Shown here piece after piece: positions 17,378-27,122 of a DNA stretch of 64,000 nt. The position numbers were made by a program, and so were the translations under genes. The notes under the pieces were generated by a model that saw only the letters and a list, made by a program, of their open reading frames with translations, made no database searches and had not been told where the DNA came from. The stretch is taken from the NCBI GenBank assembly GCA_903879715.1, contig CAIRMR010000007.1, forward strand, positions 23,991-87,990, read 5' to 3'. This DNA is from an uncultured Bacteroidales bacterium. Lineage in GTDB: Bacteria; Bacteroidota; Bacteroidia; Bacteroidales; UBA4417. Within the stretch, counting starts at the first letter, position 1. The number at the start of each line of letters is the position of its first letter.

Positions 17378-20300
17378 ATGACACACATTTCAGAATTATT
17401 TGGTGTTGAAATGCCGGTTTATGAATGGCTAAGTCTATTAGGCTGGACTCCCCGCCTTGATGAGGATTTAAAACAGTACAAACGTCCCATTTCAAATCCG
17501 GTCATTGATCCTATACTATCCGAAAAAATTCAAAGTATCAACGGAATTTCAGCCGCCGATGCCAAAAAAGTGATGGATATTTTATTTGCCCCATTTAATA
17601 ATCCGAATGCGCTACTGGCAAATGAGCTATTCCTCGAACTGGTAACCAAGGGTGTTAATATCAAAATTGGTCACAACGATAAAACAATAAGAATAATTGA
17701 TTTTGAAAACAGATGGGCAAACAGCTTTATTGTTACCCGTCAGTACTGGGTACAAGGTGGCGATTTGGTAAAACCCGATATTGTTCTATTGGTTAATGGT
17801 ATTCCGCTTATCTGTATTGAGGCTAAACAGAGAGCTAAACAAAATTCAAATTATTTTGAAGGCATAAAGCAACTGGGTCGCTACGAAAGTAAAGCCTCCA
17901 AATTATATGTCTGTAATTTATTCGGGGTTGCAGCCAATGGCAAGTTTGCAAAATATGGCACATTAGGCTCATCAGCTTCATATTTTTTTGAATGGAAAGA
18001 TATGTCGATTCACAACCCCGAAAACAACCCAATTATTTCAAAAAACACTTTTCCGACAATCCTTAATCCTGAAACCGATCTTTTAGATATTGATATTCCA
18101 GAGTATGAACAAATGAAGCAATCACTTTGCGGATTACTTCAACCGGAACGTATTTTAGATATATTACAAAACTTTATTGTTTTTGAACGTTCTCCTGAAG
18201 CCGGTATCGTTAAAAAAGTTGCACGTTACCAACAGTTTAGGGCAGCCAATAAAATTATCGCAAGAGTCTTAGATGATAAGATGAAACACGGGGTAATCTG
18301 GCACACGCAAGGTTCTGGCAAGAGTCTTACTATACTTTTTACTGCCTATAAACTCCGGAATGATGCTCAGCTTAAAGACCCAACAGTTTATATCGTTGTT
18401 GACCGTATTGATCTCAAGGATCAGATAGGCGACACTTTTGAAGAATGCGATTTTCCAAACACATTCAAACCCTCCAATATTGGTCAGCTTAAACAAAAAA
18501 TTAGATCTCAATCCAGTGAGGTTATCATAACAACCATCCAGAAGTTTCAGGATTTGGATGGCTTTATGGACAAGCGACCGAATGTGTATGTACTGATTGA
18601 CGAAGCGCACCGAACCCAATACGGCGATTATCATTCCGAACTTAAAGCTGTTCTTCCAGGCTCAAGTCGTTTTGCATTTACAGGTACACCAATTCCAAAA
18701 ACCATAAGGGAATTTGGCCGGATAAAAGCAAATGAGTTTGAGAAATTCCTTGATAGGTATAGTATTAAAGATGCTATTGACGACGGAGCAACTGTTGAGA
18801 TCATTTACACCTTCGGCCCTACTGATCTGCAGCTCGATAAGGAAAGCCTGAAAAAAGGGTGGGATGAGCTTACTGCTGAATTGAGCAACGAAGAAAAACA
18901 AGTTGTACAACGTAAGATTCAACCCTGGAAGACAATCATAAAAAAACCTGAACGAATCGCACAGATTGCTAAAGACATATATGTCGATTTCAGGGAAACG
19001 GTTGAACCTAACGGCTTCAAAGCTCAAATAGTGGCTGTTGATAAAGAGGCTTGCGTTATTTATTATAATGAGCTGTTAAAAAACGGTTTCGATCCGAGCG
19101 AAATACAGATAGTCTTTTCAAAAGCACACAACGATTCCGACGAACGATACAATCTCTTCAAAGATCATTATTTAAACGATGGTGATCTAAAAAAAATAAT
19201 CAAGAAATTCAAAAAGCGGATCACTCCAGAGGAGATTAAAAATGGCAACAATCTTAAAATTCTGATTGTTTGCAACATGCTCCTTACCGGTTTCGATGCG
19301 CCAATTGAACAAACCATGTATCTTGACAGCCCGTTTAAGGACCACACCCTTTTACAGGCCATTGCACGTACAAACCGACCTTATGACGACAAACTTACCG
19401 GTGTATCAAAACAATATGGAAGGATTGTCGATTACCTTGGTATATTCAAGGACTTGAACAATGCATTAAATTATGATCCTGCCGATATTGGCACATTCAA
19501 GGATGAAACTGAATTATTTAAAATCTTCCCCGAATCACTGGAAAACGCTTTAAAACCCTTTGAAACGATTAAGCTCGAAGACTCCTACCAATGTACTATT
19601 GAAATTGTGCGATTGTTTAACAATATTGATACAACTGAGTTTGAAAAGTCCTTTGGCAAAACGGTTCAATTATATGAAGCCATCTCTCCTAGTGCTTTGC
19701 TCGTCCCTTACTTTGTCGCATACCAATGGTTGTTAACTATTTACCAGATTTACCTTTCAGAGTTCAAGCGGCTTGATTTTGATGCTGAATTTTATGCTGC
19801 CAAAACACGTAAACTATTACTCGATAGTACCAGTGTTTTGGATTTCAGAGGTCATTTGCCTGAAGTAAAAATCGACAGCAGATATATTGACCGCATCAAT
19901 GGGCTAAAGTTAAATCCTGATGATAAAGCCGAAAAAATTATCCGCGATATTGAAACGGTAATCCGTAAAAACGAAATCCAAAATCCTGTTTACATTGATT
20001 TTCTAAAGAGGCTTGAACTTATCATTAAACAGAAATTTGAAAAAGCTAAGTCAATTGAAGATACTTTGATTGATCTTGAATGCCTTTTCAATGATGTTGA
20101 ACAAGCCGAAAGCCTTCCACAACGTATGGGATTCGAAGACTTAGGCGAATTTTCCCTGTACCAGGAAATAAAAAACCTGAAAGGGGATAGCTTGCCCGAA
20201 GATGAAACCAAAGCACTGACTTTTGAAATTGCTAAATCAATAAAATGCAAGCGGTACACTGGATGGCAGGAGAGTGATCATGAAAGGCGTAACACCTTGG

Positions 20301-20413
20301 CTGAGATAGCCTACCTGTTATGCGACGAGAAATATGAACTGCTTGATCTATGCGAAAATTCTGAACTTGCCGAAGTACTGCTCAATCGGTTGATCCAACA
20401 CTACGCATTATAA
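17378..20413 (+). CDS. hsdR: Type I R-M restriction subunit HsdR
   Basis: This is a 1011-residue protein, the usual HsdR length. The order is an N-terminal PD-(D/E)xK nuclease (PDIVLLVNG then CIEAKQ, about 133-149), a superfamily 2 translocase with Walker A GSGKS (about 312), Walker B DEAH (about 408) and FTGTP, a second RecA-like domain with LLTGFDAP and QAIARTNRP, and a helical C-terminus for complex assembly. A start at 17360 is possible but overlaps the previous gene; the ATG at 17378 gives MTHISELFG and is preferred. With HsdM and HsdS it cleaves unmodified DNA far from the recognition site. Confidence 0.93.
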   Translation: MTHISELFGVEMPVYEWLSLLGWTPRLDEDLKQYKRPISNPVIDPILSEKIQSINGISAADAKKVMDILFAPFNNPNALLANELFLELVTKGVNIKIGHNDKTIRIIDFENRWANSFIVTRQYWVQGGDLVKPDIVLLVNGIPLICIEAKQRAKQNSNYFEGIKQLGRYESKASKLYVCNLFGVAANGKFAKYGTLGSSASYFFEWKDMSIHNPENNPIISKNTFPTILNPETDLLDIDIPEYEQMKQSLCGLLQPERILDILQNFIVFERSPEAGIVKKVARYQQFRAANKIIARVLDDKMKHGVIWHTQGSGKSLTILFTAYKLRNDAQLKDPTVYIVVDRIDLKDQIGDTFEECDFPNTFKPSNIGQLKQKIRSQSSEVIITTIQKFQDLDGFMDKRPNVYVLIDEAHRTQYGDYHSELKAVLPGSSRFAFTGTPIPKTIREFGRIKANEFEKFLDRYSIKDAIDDGATVEIIYTFGPTDLQLDKESLKKGWDELTAELSNEEKQVVQRKIQPWKTIIKKPERIAQIAKDIYVDFRETVEPNGFKAQIVAVDKEACVIYYNELLKNGFDPSEIQIVFSKAHNDSDERYNLFKDHYLNDGDLKKIIKKFKKRITPEEIKNGNNLKILIVCNMLLTGFDAPIEQTMYLDSPFKDHTLLQAIARTNRPYDDKLTGVSKQYGRIVDYLGIFKDLNNALNYDPADIGTFKDETELFKIFPESLENALKPFETIKLEDSYQCTIEIVRLFNNIDTTEFEKSFGKTVQLYEAISPSALLVPYFVAYQWLLTIYQIYLSEFKRLDFDAEFYAAKTRKLLLDSTSVLDFRGHLPEVKIDSRYIDRINGLKLNPDDKAEKIIRDIETVIRKNEIQNPVYIDFLKRLELIIKQKFEKAKSIEDTLIDLECLFNDVEQAESLPQRMGFEDLGEFSLYQEIKNLKGDSLPEDETKALTFEIAKSIKCKRYTGWQESDHERRNTLAEIAYLLCDEKYELLDLCENSELAEVLLNRLIQHYAL

Positions 20414-21015
20414 TGGAATTGCAAACTAACTATATCATCGAACGTAAAGAAGTAAAACACGCCCGTATTAATATTAATGAAGAGCGACGTGTTAAGCTCA
20501 TAATTCCCGAGAGTTTTTCTCAGGATGATATTTCGCGTTTGATTGCTCAGAAATCCGGGTGGATACAAAAACAATTGGATTTCTTTGGGCAGGAGATGTG
20601 CAACCCCATTGAACTACAGCCAGGTCAGGTTCTTTTGTTCGGTGAAGCTTACACACCAGGTATTGCCACTTCAAAAAATGATTTAATTACAAGTTGGTAT
20701 AAGGAAACAGCCAGGAACTATTTCATCAATCGGTTAGCTGAACTTTCCGCAATACACAATTTAAAATTCAATAAATTTTTTGTGCGCGACACCAAAACAA
20801 AGTGGGGCAACTGCTCTAGAGAGTACAACCTTTCTTTAAACTGGCGATTGATTAAGGCCCCTAAGTATGTGATTGATTATGTCATTTTGCATGAATTAAC
20901 GCATACATTGATACTGAAACACACTCAAGCGTTTTGGCTAAAACTATCTATCATTTGCCCTAAATATAAAGAGGCGAGTAATTGGCTCACAAAATACGGT
21001 AAATCACTTCTTTAG
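20413..21015 (+). CDS. YgjP-like M48-type zinc metallopeptidase
   Basis: This is a 200-residue protein with the YgjP/DUF45 pattern: a variable N-terminal strand region, then WGNCS(R)EYNLSLNWRLIKAP, then VILHELTH with HExxH at 160-164 and a final His in KHTQAFW. The start overlaps the hsdR stop (TAATG). Genes of this family commonly sit beside hsdR; their function there is unknown. It is the third HExxH protein in this one operon. Confidence 0.85.
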   Translation: MELQTNYIIERKEVKHARININEERRVKLIIPESFSQDDISRLIAQKSGWIQKQLDFFGQEMCNPIELQPGQVLLFGEAYTPGIATSKNDLITSWYKETARNYFINRLAELSAIHNLKFNKFFVRDTKTKWGNCSREYNLSLNWRLIKAPKYVIDYVILHELTHTLILKHTQAFWLKLSIICPKYKEASNWLTKYGKSLL

Positions 21016-21085
21016 TTCTTATCATTATATTGTTATTCCCCAACACATGTTCTATTTATAAACAACTACTAAAAATTCTGAAACC

Positions 21086-21391
21086 ATGGATGTAATAACT
21101 TTTTTAAAAGGTCATCACCCCGAGATAACTGAAATTATCAATGGACTGAGCCCAATAGAATTTAGTTCGCACGACTTTATTGAAAAGTTTGCCAGGATGT
21201 TTGAAAGAGAATATATCGAGATGCTATATGATTATAGAACCACCGGTAATGCATTTAAAACAGTACACAGCGCCATTGCTAAGTATTTATCACAAAATAT
21301 GGCCTCATTCAATATTGTAAAAAACCCTAAAGGTCCCAGTGAACATGTGTTCGGCAACATTGATGTAATCCAATGGTGGCGTAGAATATGA
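21086..21391 (+). CDS. Small protein of unknown function upstream of Argonaute
   Basis: This 101-residue protein is soluble and mixed helix/strand, with conserved-looking stretches (SSHDFIEKFARMFEREYIEML and the C-terminal EHVFGNIDVIQWWRRI). It has no transmembrane segment or known catalytic motif. It starts 70 bp after the YgjP gene and ends 274 bp before the Argonaute. The tryptophan pair near its end suggests a protein-binding surface, but this is speculation. It might belong to the R-M operon or be a partner of the Argonaute. Confidence 0.6.
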   Translation: MDVITFLKGHHPEITEIINGLSPIEFSSHDFIEKFARMFEREYIEMLYDYRTTGNAFKTVHSAIAKYLSQNMASFNIVKNPKGPSEHVFGNIDVIQWWRRI

Positions 21392-21431
21392 TTCTTGAGT
21401 GACTTGTTTCACAGTCATGAAAGATTCCACC

Positions 21432-21484
21432 CCTGAAAGTTGTTCATGCACTTGGTGGTTTATTTACTCCTGAAACTGTTCATG
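21432..21484 (+). repeat. Direct repeat upstream of the Argonaute gene
   Basis: Two imperfect copies, CCTGAAAGTTGTTCATG at 21432 and CCTGAAACTGTTCATG at 21469, lie 37 bp apart in the 274-bp gap before the Argonaute gene. They could be operator half-sites. The rest of the gap holds A/T-rich DNA with no clear promoter box. Confidence 0.4.
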
Positions 21485-21665
21485 ATTAAACCCATGGTAA
21501 TATATTCAATGTAAGAGTTCATCTAAATAATAAATTAGTTTCTCACGTATTATTGCCCATAAAGAAATAGATAGAACCGCAGAAACAATATTTTAAAAAC
21601 ATAATTCATGATAAAGTATAATTGGTAGACGTAAAAACAAACAACAATTAAAGTTATCCGGCCTT

Positions 21666-23726
21666 ATGCAACAGATTCAACTAAATATTATCCCTTTCAA
21701 ACAGAGCGTTGATAAGAAATCCTTTGCTTTTTACGGAGAAAAACAGAAAGGATTTGCTCCCATATATTGGGAAAAACTATTGGAAACATTCCCTGAGGAC
21801 AGGGATGCTGCGTTCAAAAATTATTATACCGATTTTCAACCGGCCCGGGAAGGCGCAATTGAAAAAGAAATAGTGTTTACCGAAGCATTAACCTTTTCCT
21901 TTCATTACTACCGTCATTTGATCCTCAATTATTTCAAATCAATTGAAGGAACAATTGTATTCCCCAATTTTACCCGCGACATCGAAGTATGGTTCGAGGA
22001 TAAAACCTCGCTAAATGAAATATACAGGCTTTATGATAATTTCACCATAAAAGTACAATACAAACAGGTAACTGATGGATATGAATTAGTATTGGCATAC
22101 AACGGCACTCATAAAATACTTAGACAAAGTCTTGCTGATATTACCGATTTCGACACAGATAAATACAATCTGATCAACTGTAACGGAGCTCTGTATAAAT
22201 ATGATAAGATGCCGGATGATGTGAAACAGTATCAGGAGACGCTCTTCCCTGTTCTCAGCAATCCTCTTAAAAAAGAATTTAATGTTGAACCGGATGAGAT
22301 AACAATCGAGAACAGGTACAAACCCTATCTCCGGCAAATAGAAACTTTTTACAGAAACTACATCAGTACCCCTGATTTTACAAATGCAGTTGGTATTTCA
22401 GTTGAGGCATTCTATACTGTAGAAAACGGCAATATTTACCAGACATCCAGGAAATCAAACGAATTGCAGTTTTTAGAGAATACGCATATTAATCCCGGCT
22501 TAGGCATCATTCTGCATAAACCATTAAAAGCTTTTACGAAGAACCATGTTAAGCTGTTCTTTATTTACCATAAGGACGACGGAGATTTAATAAAAGATAC
22601 CTTTTACGAATACATCACCAATGGCTGGCACAAGGCAGTAAAGGATAAAATTAAGCATAGTAAAAATCTTAATAACTATATCAACCAGCCTTATAGTGTT
22701 GATAAAACCAAAAGAATAGTGTTCGAAAGCACCGACACCATTTTTGAAGAAGTTTCAGCTCAGCTCAAAAACTTTGTACCTGCTCCCGAAACAACCTATG
22801 TAGCAATTTATATCACACCTATTCACAAAACAAACAAAGATCACCCTCAGCATAATGCCTATTACAAAATCAAGGAGCTTCTGTTGCACAAAGGCATTTC
22901 ATCTCAGGTAGTGTACAAAGAACATCTTAGCAAAGAAGACTTCTATTATTTCTTGCCAAATATCTATGTCGCTTTATTAGCCAAGATTGGTGGTATCCCT
23001 TGGCGTTTGGCTCGTACTCATGAAGAAGAAATAATTATAGGCATTGGAGCTTTTAAACCTCAGGGAGCAAAACACCGTTTCCTGGGAAGTGCCTTTTGCT
23101 TTAGCAACGAAGGAATCTTTGAAGGCTTCGACTGTTTCAGGGATGATGAACCAATCATGTTAGCCGGCTCAATTCAAAACGCGGTTGAGCAATTCATAAA
23201 GAAAAATAAGAAGGCGGAGAGGATTATCATTCATTTCTACAAAGAAATATCCGATAAAAAAGAACTGCAACCAATACTTGATATGTTACAGACCATCGGG
23301 GAAATAGATATACCGGTAATTGTTGTAACGATCAATAAGACCGATAGCAAAGAGTTGATGGGCTTTGATATGAACAGCTCAGGCAGAATGCCAATAAGCG
23401 GGTCCTATTTAAAAGTAGGGTTCAATAAGTTTTTACTGTTCAACAATACCAGGTACGAAGAAAAAGACACACTGAAGGCAAGAGACTATCATTTCCCCAT
23501 TAAAGTTTCCATCAAAGCAACTAATAACGAATTAGTTCAGGATATGTCCGTCATCAGGGAATTAATCGACCAGGTCTATCAGTTCAGCCGTATGTACTGG
23601 AAAAGCATCAGCCAGCAGAACTTGCCCGTCACCACCAAATACCCCGAAATGGTAGCAGAAATCTTCCCACATTTTGAATACGGCACATTACCTCCTTTTG
23701 GGAAAGAGAATCTGTGGTTTTTGTAA
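21666..23726 (+). CDS. Long prokaryotic Argonaute with an inactive PIWI domain
   Basis: This 686-residue protein has N and PAZ-like regions up to about residue 365, MID at about 370-445 and PIWI at about 450-686, ending in LWFL as Argonautes do. The MID pocket residues for the guide 5' end look kept: YYKIK (399-403), the Gln of SQVV (414) and Lys440 in AKIGGIPWRL. The PIWI catalytic tetrad is lost: the first Asp position reads IIIGIGAF (456-463), the usual RDG strand reads IIHFYKEIS, and the last His/Asp position reads VTTKYPEMVA. It should therefore bind a guide and target but not cut. It stands alone, next to the type I R-M operon. Confidence 0.85.
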   Translation: MQQIQLNIIPFKQSVDKKSFAFYGEKQKGFAPIYWEKLLETFPEDRDAAFKNYYTDFQPAREGAIEKEIVFTEALTFSFHYYRHLILNYFKSIEGTIVFPNFTRDIEVWFEDKTSLNEIYRLYDNFTIKVQYKQVTDGYELVLAYNGTHKILRQSLADITDFDTDKYNLINCNGALYKYDKMPDDVKQYQETLFPVLSNPLKKEFNVEPDEITIENRYKPYLRQIETFYRNYISTPDFTNAVGISVEAFYTVENGNIYQTSRKSNELQFLENTHINPGLGIILHKPLKAFTKNHVKLFFIYHKDDGDLIKDTFYEYITNGWHKAVKDKIKHSKNLNNYINQPYSVDKTKRIVFESTDTIFEEVSAQLKNFVPAPETTYVAIYITPIHKTNKDHPQHNAYYKIKELLLHKGISSQVVYKEHLSKEDFYYFLPNIYVALLAKIGGIPWRLARTHEEEIIIGIGAFKPQGAKHRFLGSAFCFSNEGIFEGFDCFRDDEPIMLAGSIQNAVEQFIKKNKKAERIIIHFYKEISDKKELQPILDMLQTIGEIDIPVIVVTINKTDSKELMGFDMNSSGRMPISGSYLKVGFNKFLLFNNTRYEEKDTLKARDYHFPIKVSIKATNNELVQDMSVIRELIDQVYQFSRMYWKSISQQNLPVTTKYPEMVAEIFPHFEYGTLPPFGKENLWFL

Positions 23727-23860
23727 TCCTGTCTGATTGGCCTGATTTTTGAATTTTTTCCCTTTTTAAGAAATAATTGATGCATTAAACAACAATGTAT
23801 CTTAAGTCTCATTTTTTAATTCGCTTTACTTACTACCTTCTTATCTTATGTATTTTAATA

Positions 23861-23868
23861 TATCTTTG
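23861..23868 (+). promoter_or_regulatory. -7 promoter element for the PUL sigma factor
   Basis: TATCTTTG lies 106 bp before the ECF sigma factor start, in the 248-bp gap after the Argonaute. The -33 region is A/T-rich without a perfect TTTG. It suggests the sigma factor is transcribed separately from the defence island. Confidence 0.45.
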
Positions 23869-23974
23869 CCTTATATGATTTAATTGCAGGATGCACTTTG
23901 TGTTTCATTAGTAAAAGTTGTAACATTCAATTTATTTTACATTTTTTTTCTGGCCTGCTACTTAATTCGATTTT

Positions 23975-24577
23975 ATGAACGGCGAAAATCATCAGGATAA
24001 TATAATTTACATTGATGAAAAATCTTTTAAAGAGCTTTTTCAGCAGTATTATACTGTATGCAAAGATTATGCCCGCTTTTATACCAACGATGCCCAAATA
24101 GCCGAAGATATTGTACAGGATGTTTTTCTGAAAATGTGGCAAAACCGGGAAACACTCAATATTGAAACTTCATCTAAGGGGTATTTGATCAGATCAATTC
24201 ACAATGCCTGTATCCAATTTCTCAGGCACCAAAAAATAACTGAACGGTATTCAGAAGAGCAGAGATACAAACTTGAAGAATCAATACTGATGAACCGTTT
24301 ATTTTTTGAAGATGGTTTATCTAAGTTATTTCAGTCAGATATTAATGAAATTGTAAATCAATCGATTGCAAAGCTGCCTGTTAAAACCAGAACTATTTTC
24401 AGGTTAAGTCGCAATGAATTTAAGAAAAACAGTGTAATCGCTCTTGAAATGGATCTCTCCGAAAAATCAGTAGAGTATCATATAAGTAAGGCATTGGAAT
24501 CCCTCCGTATCAATCTTAAAGATTATCTACCTTTAATGATATTTATTACTCTTCAGGCATCAAAGTATCAAGCTTAA
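23975..24577 (+). CDS. ECF-family RNA polymerase sigma factor of the PUL
   Basis: This is a 200-residue ECF sigma factor with region 2 (FKELFQQYYTVCKDYARFYT, then IAEDIVQDVFLKMWQ) and a region 4 HTH (KLPVKTRTIFRLSRNEFKKNSVIALEMDLSEKSVEYHISKALESL). In Bacteroidota such factors pair with a FecR anti-sigma and a SusC with an N-terminal STN domain, both present downstream. Here three hydrolase genes lie between the sigma factor and FecR, which is unusual. A short hydrophobic C-terminal helix (LPLMIFITL) follows region 4. Confidence 0.92.
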   Translation: MNGENHQDNIIYIDEKSFKELFQQYYTVCKDYARFYTNDAQIAEDIVQDVFLKMWQNRETLNIETSSKGYLIRSIHNACIQFLRHQKITERYSEEQRYKLEESILMNRLFFEDGLSKLFQSDINEIVNQSIAKLPVKTRTIFRLSRNEFKKNSVIALEMDLSEKSVEYHISKALESLRINLKDYLPLMIFITLQASKYQA

Positions 24578-24798
24578 AATATTTACTCTGCAATTTTCCT
24601 GAAAATTAAAATCATCAATATATTCAGATATATTGTTAGGGATGGCTTATTATAAAGCGTCTTACTTCAAAATAGTATTAATCTATTTCAGACAATATTA
24701 TGCTCTCCGATCATGATAATTCCGAAACAGAATAAAAATAAGATTTGAAATCACTCCTTCAAGTGTTGATCAATCTCCTGAAAAAGAAGAGAAAAGTT

Positions 24799-25527
24799 AT
24801 GCATTCAATTTGTCGTTTTTTTCTGTTTTATAGTATTGTCTTCCTAACAGGATGCGCTAATATAAAAAGTATTAGCCATGAAAAATTTGAAAAGCTTTAC
24901 CCGCCCGATAGTATAACAATTATTTATCATACTGACTGGACAAAAAACCATTACCGGGAGAGGGTGCAAGAATTTAAAAAAGAACCTTTGCGCCGCGGAG
25001 ATATTGTGTTTATAGGCAATAGCATCACTGAAGGAGGCAAAGACTGGGGTTTAAAATTAAATCTGCCCAATGTAAAGAACCGTGGAATTTCGGGCGATTG
25101 CACGGATGGTGTCCTGCAAAGGCTTGATGAAATTAATTACTTCAAACCTAAAGTCATATTTATACTCATTGGTGTAAATGATTTGTTTAACCTGTACTAT
25201 CAGAAGCAGATTCCTTCACCAGAATATGTTGGAATTAATATCCTGAAAATTGCACAAACCATCCATGATAAAACGCCCAAAACAATCATTTATGTGCAAA
25301 CCATTCTGCCGACTTCCCAGGATTTTATGAAAGAAAATATTAACAAGGTCAATGAAGCTATTAAGGCATATGCGAACGACAACAATTATACTCTTATAGA
25401 TCTTCATGCTGTCTTTTCTGATGAAAAAGGATTTTTAAAAAAAGATCTAACGTATGATGGCACACATCTGAATGATGCAGGATACAAAGTTTGGGTAAAC
25501 TATATTAACCGATATGTAAAACAATAA
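24799..25527 (+). CDS. SGNH/GDSL-family esterase lipoprotein
   Basis: This is a 242-residue lipoprotein (FLTGC, Cys19) of the SGNH hydrolase superfamily. The catalytic blocks are Ser75 in FIGNSITEG, the Gly in GISGD, Asn126 in GVND, and the Asp220/His223 dyad in YDGTHLND. Such enzymes remove acetyl or other acyl groups from sugars, which would fit deacetylation of xylan ahead of the GH43. A TTG at 24745 would add 18 residues before the signal peptide; the ATG at 24799 gives a proper lipoprotein start with AAAAAGAAGAG upstream. It begins about 220 bp after the sigma gene and precedes two more serine hydrolases. Confidence 0.85.
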   Translation: MHSICRFFLFYSIVFLTGCANIKSISHEKFEKLYPPDSITIIYHTDWTKNHYRERVQEFKKEPLRRGDIVFIGNSITEGGKDWGLKLNLPNVKNRGISGDCTDGVLQRLDEINYFKPKVIFILIGVNDLFNLYYQKQIPSPEYVGINILKIAQTIHDKTPKTIIYVQTILPTSQDFMKENINKVNEAIKAYANDNNYTLIDLHAVFSDEKGFLKKDLTYDGTHLNDAGYKVWVNYINRYVKQ

Positions 25528-25553
25528 ATAATAACTGATTTTAAAAAATAAAG

Positions 25554-27065
25554 ATGATAGCTAAAAAGTTCAAATCAATAGTATTTATTTTACTGGTTCT
25601 CTTTTCGTTGAGAACTGTTGCTCAAACCAATTCCTATTTTACAAAGAGCACACCCGAAACTGAGGGAATATCCTCAGCGGCAATATTATCATTTATTGAA
25701 AAAGCTGAAAAAGAGATTGACGCCATCCATAGTTTCATAATTCTCAGGCATGGTAAGTTGGTTTCACAAGGATGGTGGGATCCATACGATGCAGAGACTC
25801 CCCACACCATGCATTCACTTAGTAAAAGTTTTACTTCAACCGCAATCGGGATGCTGGTAGATGAGGGAAAACTCACTTTGAATGATCGCGTATTTTCTTT
25901 TTTTCCAGAATATGCACCTCCTGAAATGAATTATAAACAAAAAGAAATGCGTATTCGTGATTTGCTGACCATGAATACTGGGCACATAAATGAACCACAG
26001 CTTTGGGGTGGTGGAGACAACTGGGAAAAAACATTCATTGAGGCAGAAGTGGACCTAAATCCGGGAACACATTTTAAATACAATTCGTCAGCTACATACA
26101 TGTTGTCTGCCATCCTCCAGAAAGTTACTGGCGAAAAGTTGGTTGATTATCTGGAGCCAAGACTTTTTCAGCCATTGCAGATTAAAAAACACGATTGGGA
26201 TACCAGCCCGAGCGGTGTTAATACAGGAGGCTGGGGATTAAATATTGTGACCGAGGATATTGCCAAACTAGGCCAATTGTATTTGCAAAAAGGAATGTGG
26301 GAAGGGAAAAGAATCTTATCTCAGGAATGGGTGGAAATGGCAACCGCAAAGCAAGTTTCGAACGGGAGTGATCCGGATAACGACTGGAATCAGGGTTATG
26401 GATTTCAGTTCTGGCGTTGCAGGCACAACGCCTACCGTGGAGATGGGGCTATGGGACAATTCTGTATAGTCATACCAGATCAAGATGCTGTCGTGGCCAT
26501 TACTTCAGGTACTTCAAACATGCCAGGTATTTTGAATCTTGTCTATGATCTATTATTACCCGCTATGCGGGAGGGGATATTACCGCCCGACCAGCAAGCT
26601 TTTTCTGCATTAAAACAAAAAACAGCCGGTTTAAAACTGAAGCCAATTGAAGGAGAATCGAGAAGTTTGATTTCAGGGAATATATCAAATAAGAGTTATA
26701 GGGTTTCGAAAAATCAATTGGGTGTAAAATCAATCACTTTTAGCCTGGACAAGGGCAAACATTCAATTGGGGTAGAGATGGAAAATAGCATCGAAACCAT
26801 ACAGATTGGATCTGGTGAATTTGTGAAAGGAGAATTGATCAGCCATTTACCCTATATAGAAGATTTAGGTAGAAGTATTGCTTCGAGTGGGGCATGGACA
26901 GAATTGAACGAATATAAACTTAGAATATATTTTTATGAAACTCCTGCTCGAATCACGTACACATTCCGTTTTCAGGATGATGAACTGATATGGGAAAGTA
27001 AATTAGAAAATTCTCTTTTTGGATCAAGTAAACAGGAACAGTTAACTGGAAAACAAGCAAAATAA
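25554..27065 (+). CDS. Secreted beta-lactamase-family serine hydrolase (esterase-like)
   Basis: This is a 503-residue protein with a signal peptide (1-24, ending TVAQ). The class C beta-lactamase/esterase fold shows SxxK as Ser88-Lys91 in HSLSKSF and the YxS motif as Tyr176-Asn-Ser178. The catalytic domain runs to about 345 and is followed by a roughly 150-residue C-terminal beta-rich domain. Members act as esterases, D-aminopeptidases or penicillin-binding proteins. Between an SGNH esterase and another serine hydrolase in a PUL, an esterase role on decorated polysaccharide is a reasonable inference. It starts 26 bp after the SGNH gene. Confidence 0.85.
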   Translation: MIAKKFKSIVFILLVLFSLRTVAQTNSYFTKSTPETEGISSAAILSFIEKAEKEIDAIHSFIILRHGKLVSQGWWDPYDAETPHTMHSLSKSFTSTAIGMLVDEGKLTLNDRVFSFFPEYAPPEMNYKQKEMRIRDLLTMNTGHINEPQLWGGGDNWEKTFIEAEVDLNPGTHFKYNSSATYMLSAILQKVTGEKLVDYLEPRLFQPLQIKKHDWDTSPSGVNTGGWGLNIVTEDIAKLGQLYLQKGMWEGKRILSQEWVEMATAKQVSNGSDPDNDWNQGYGFQFWRCRHNAYRGDGAMGQFCIVIPDQDAVVAITSGTSNMPGILNLVYDLLLPAMREGILPPDQQAFSALKQKTAGLKLKPIEGESRSLISGNISNKSYRVSKNQLGVKSITFSLDKGKHSIGVEMENSIETIQIGSGEFVKGELISHLPYIEDLGRSIASSGAWTELNEYKLRIYFYETPARITYTFRFQDDELIWESKLENSLFGSSKQEQLTGKQAK

Positions 27066-27122
27066 TTTAACAAAAACGAGTAATCCTGAACTCGTTTCTT
27101 AAAACGTCTAAAAAATAAAAAG

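Noticed and set aside
21666..23726. An active Argonaute nuclease
   Set aside because: The PIWI segments aligned by eye lack Asp at the expected catalytic positions.
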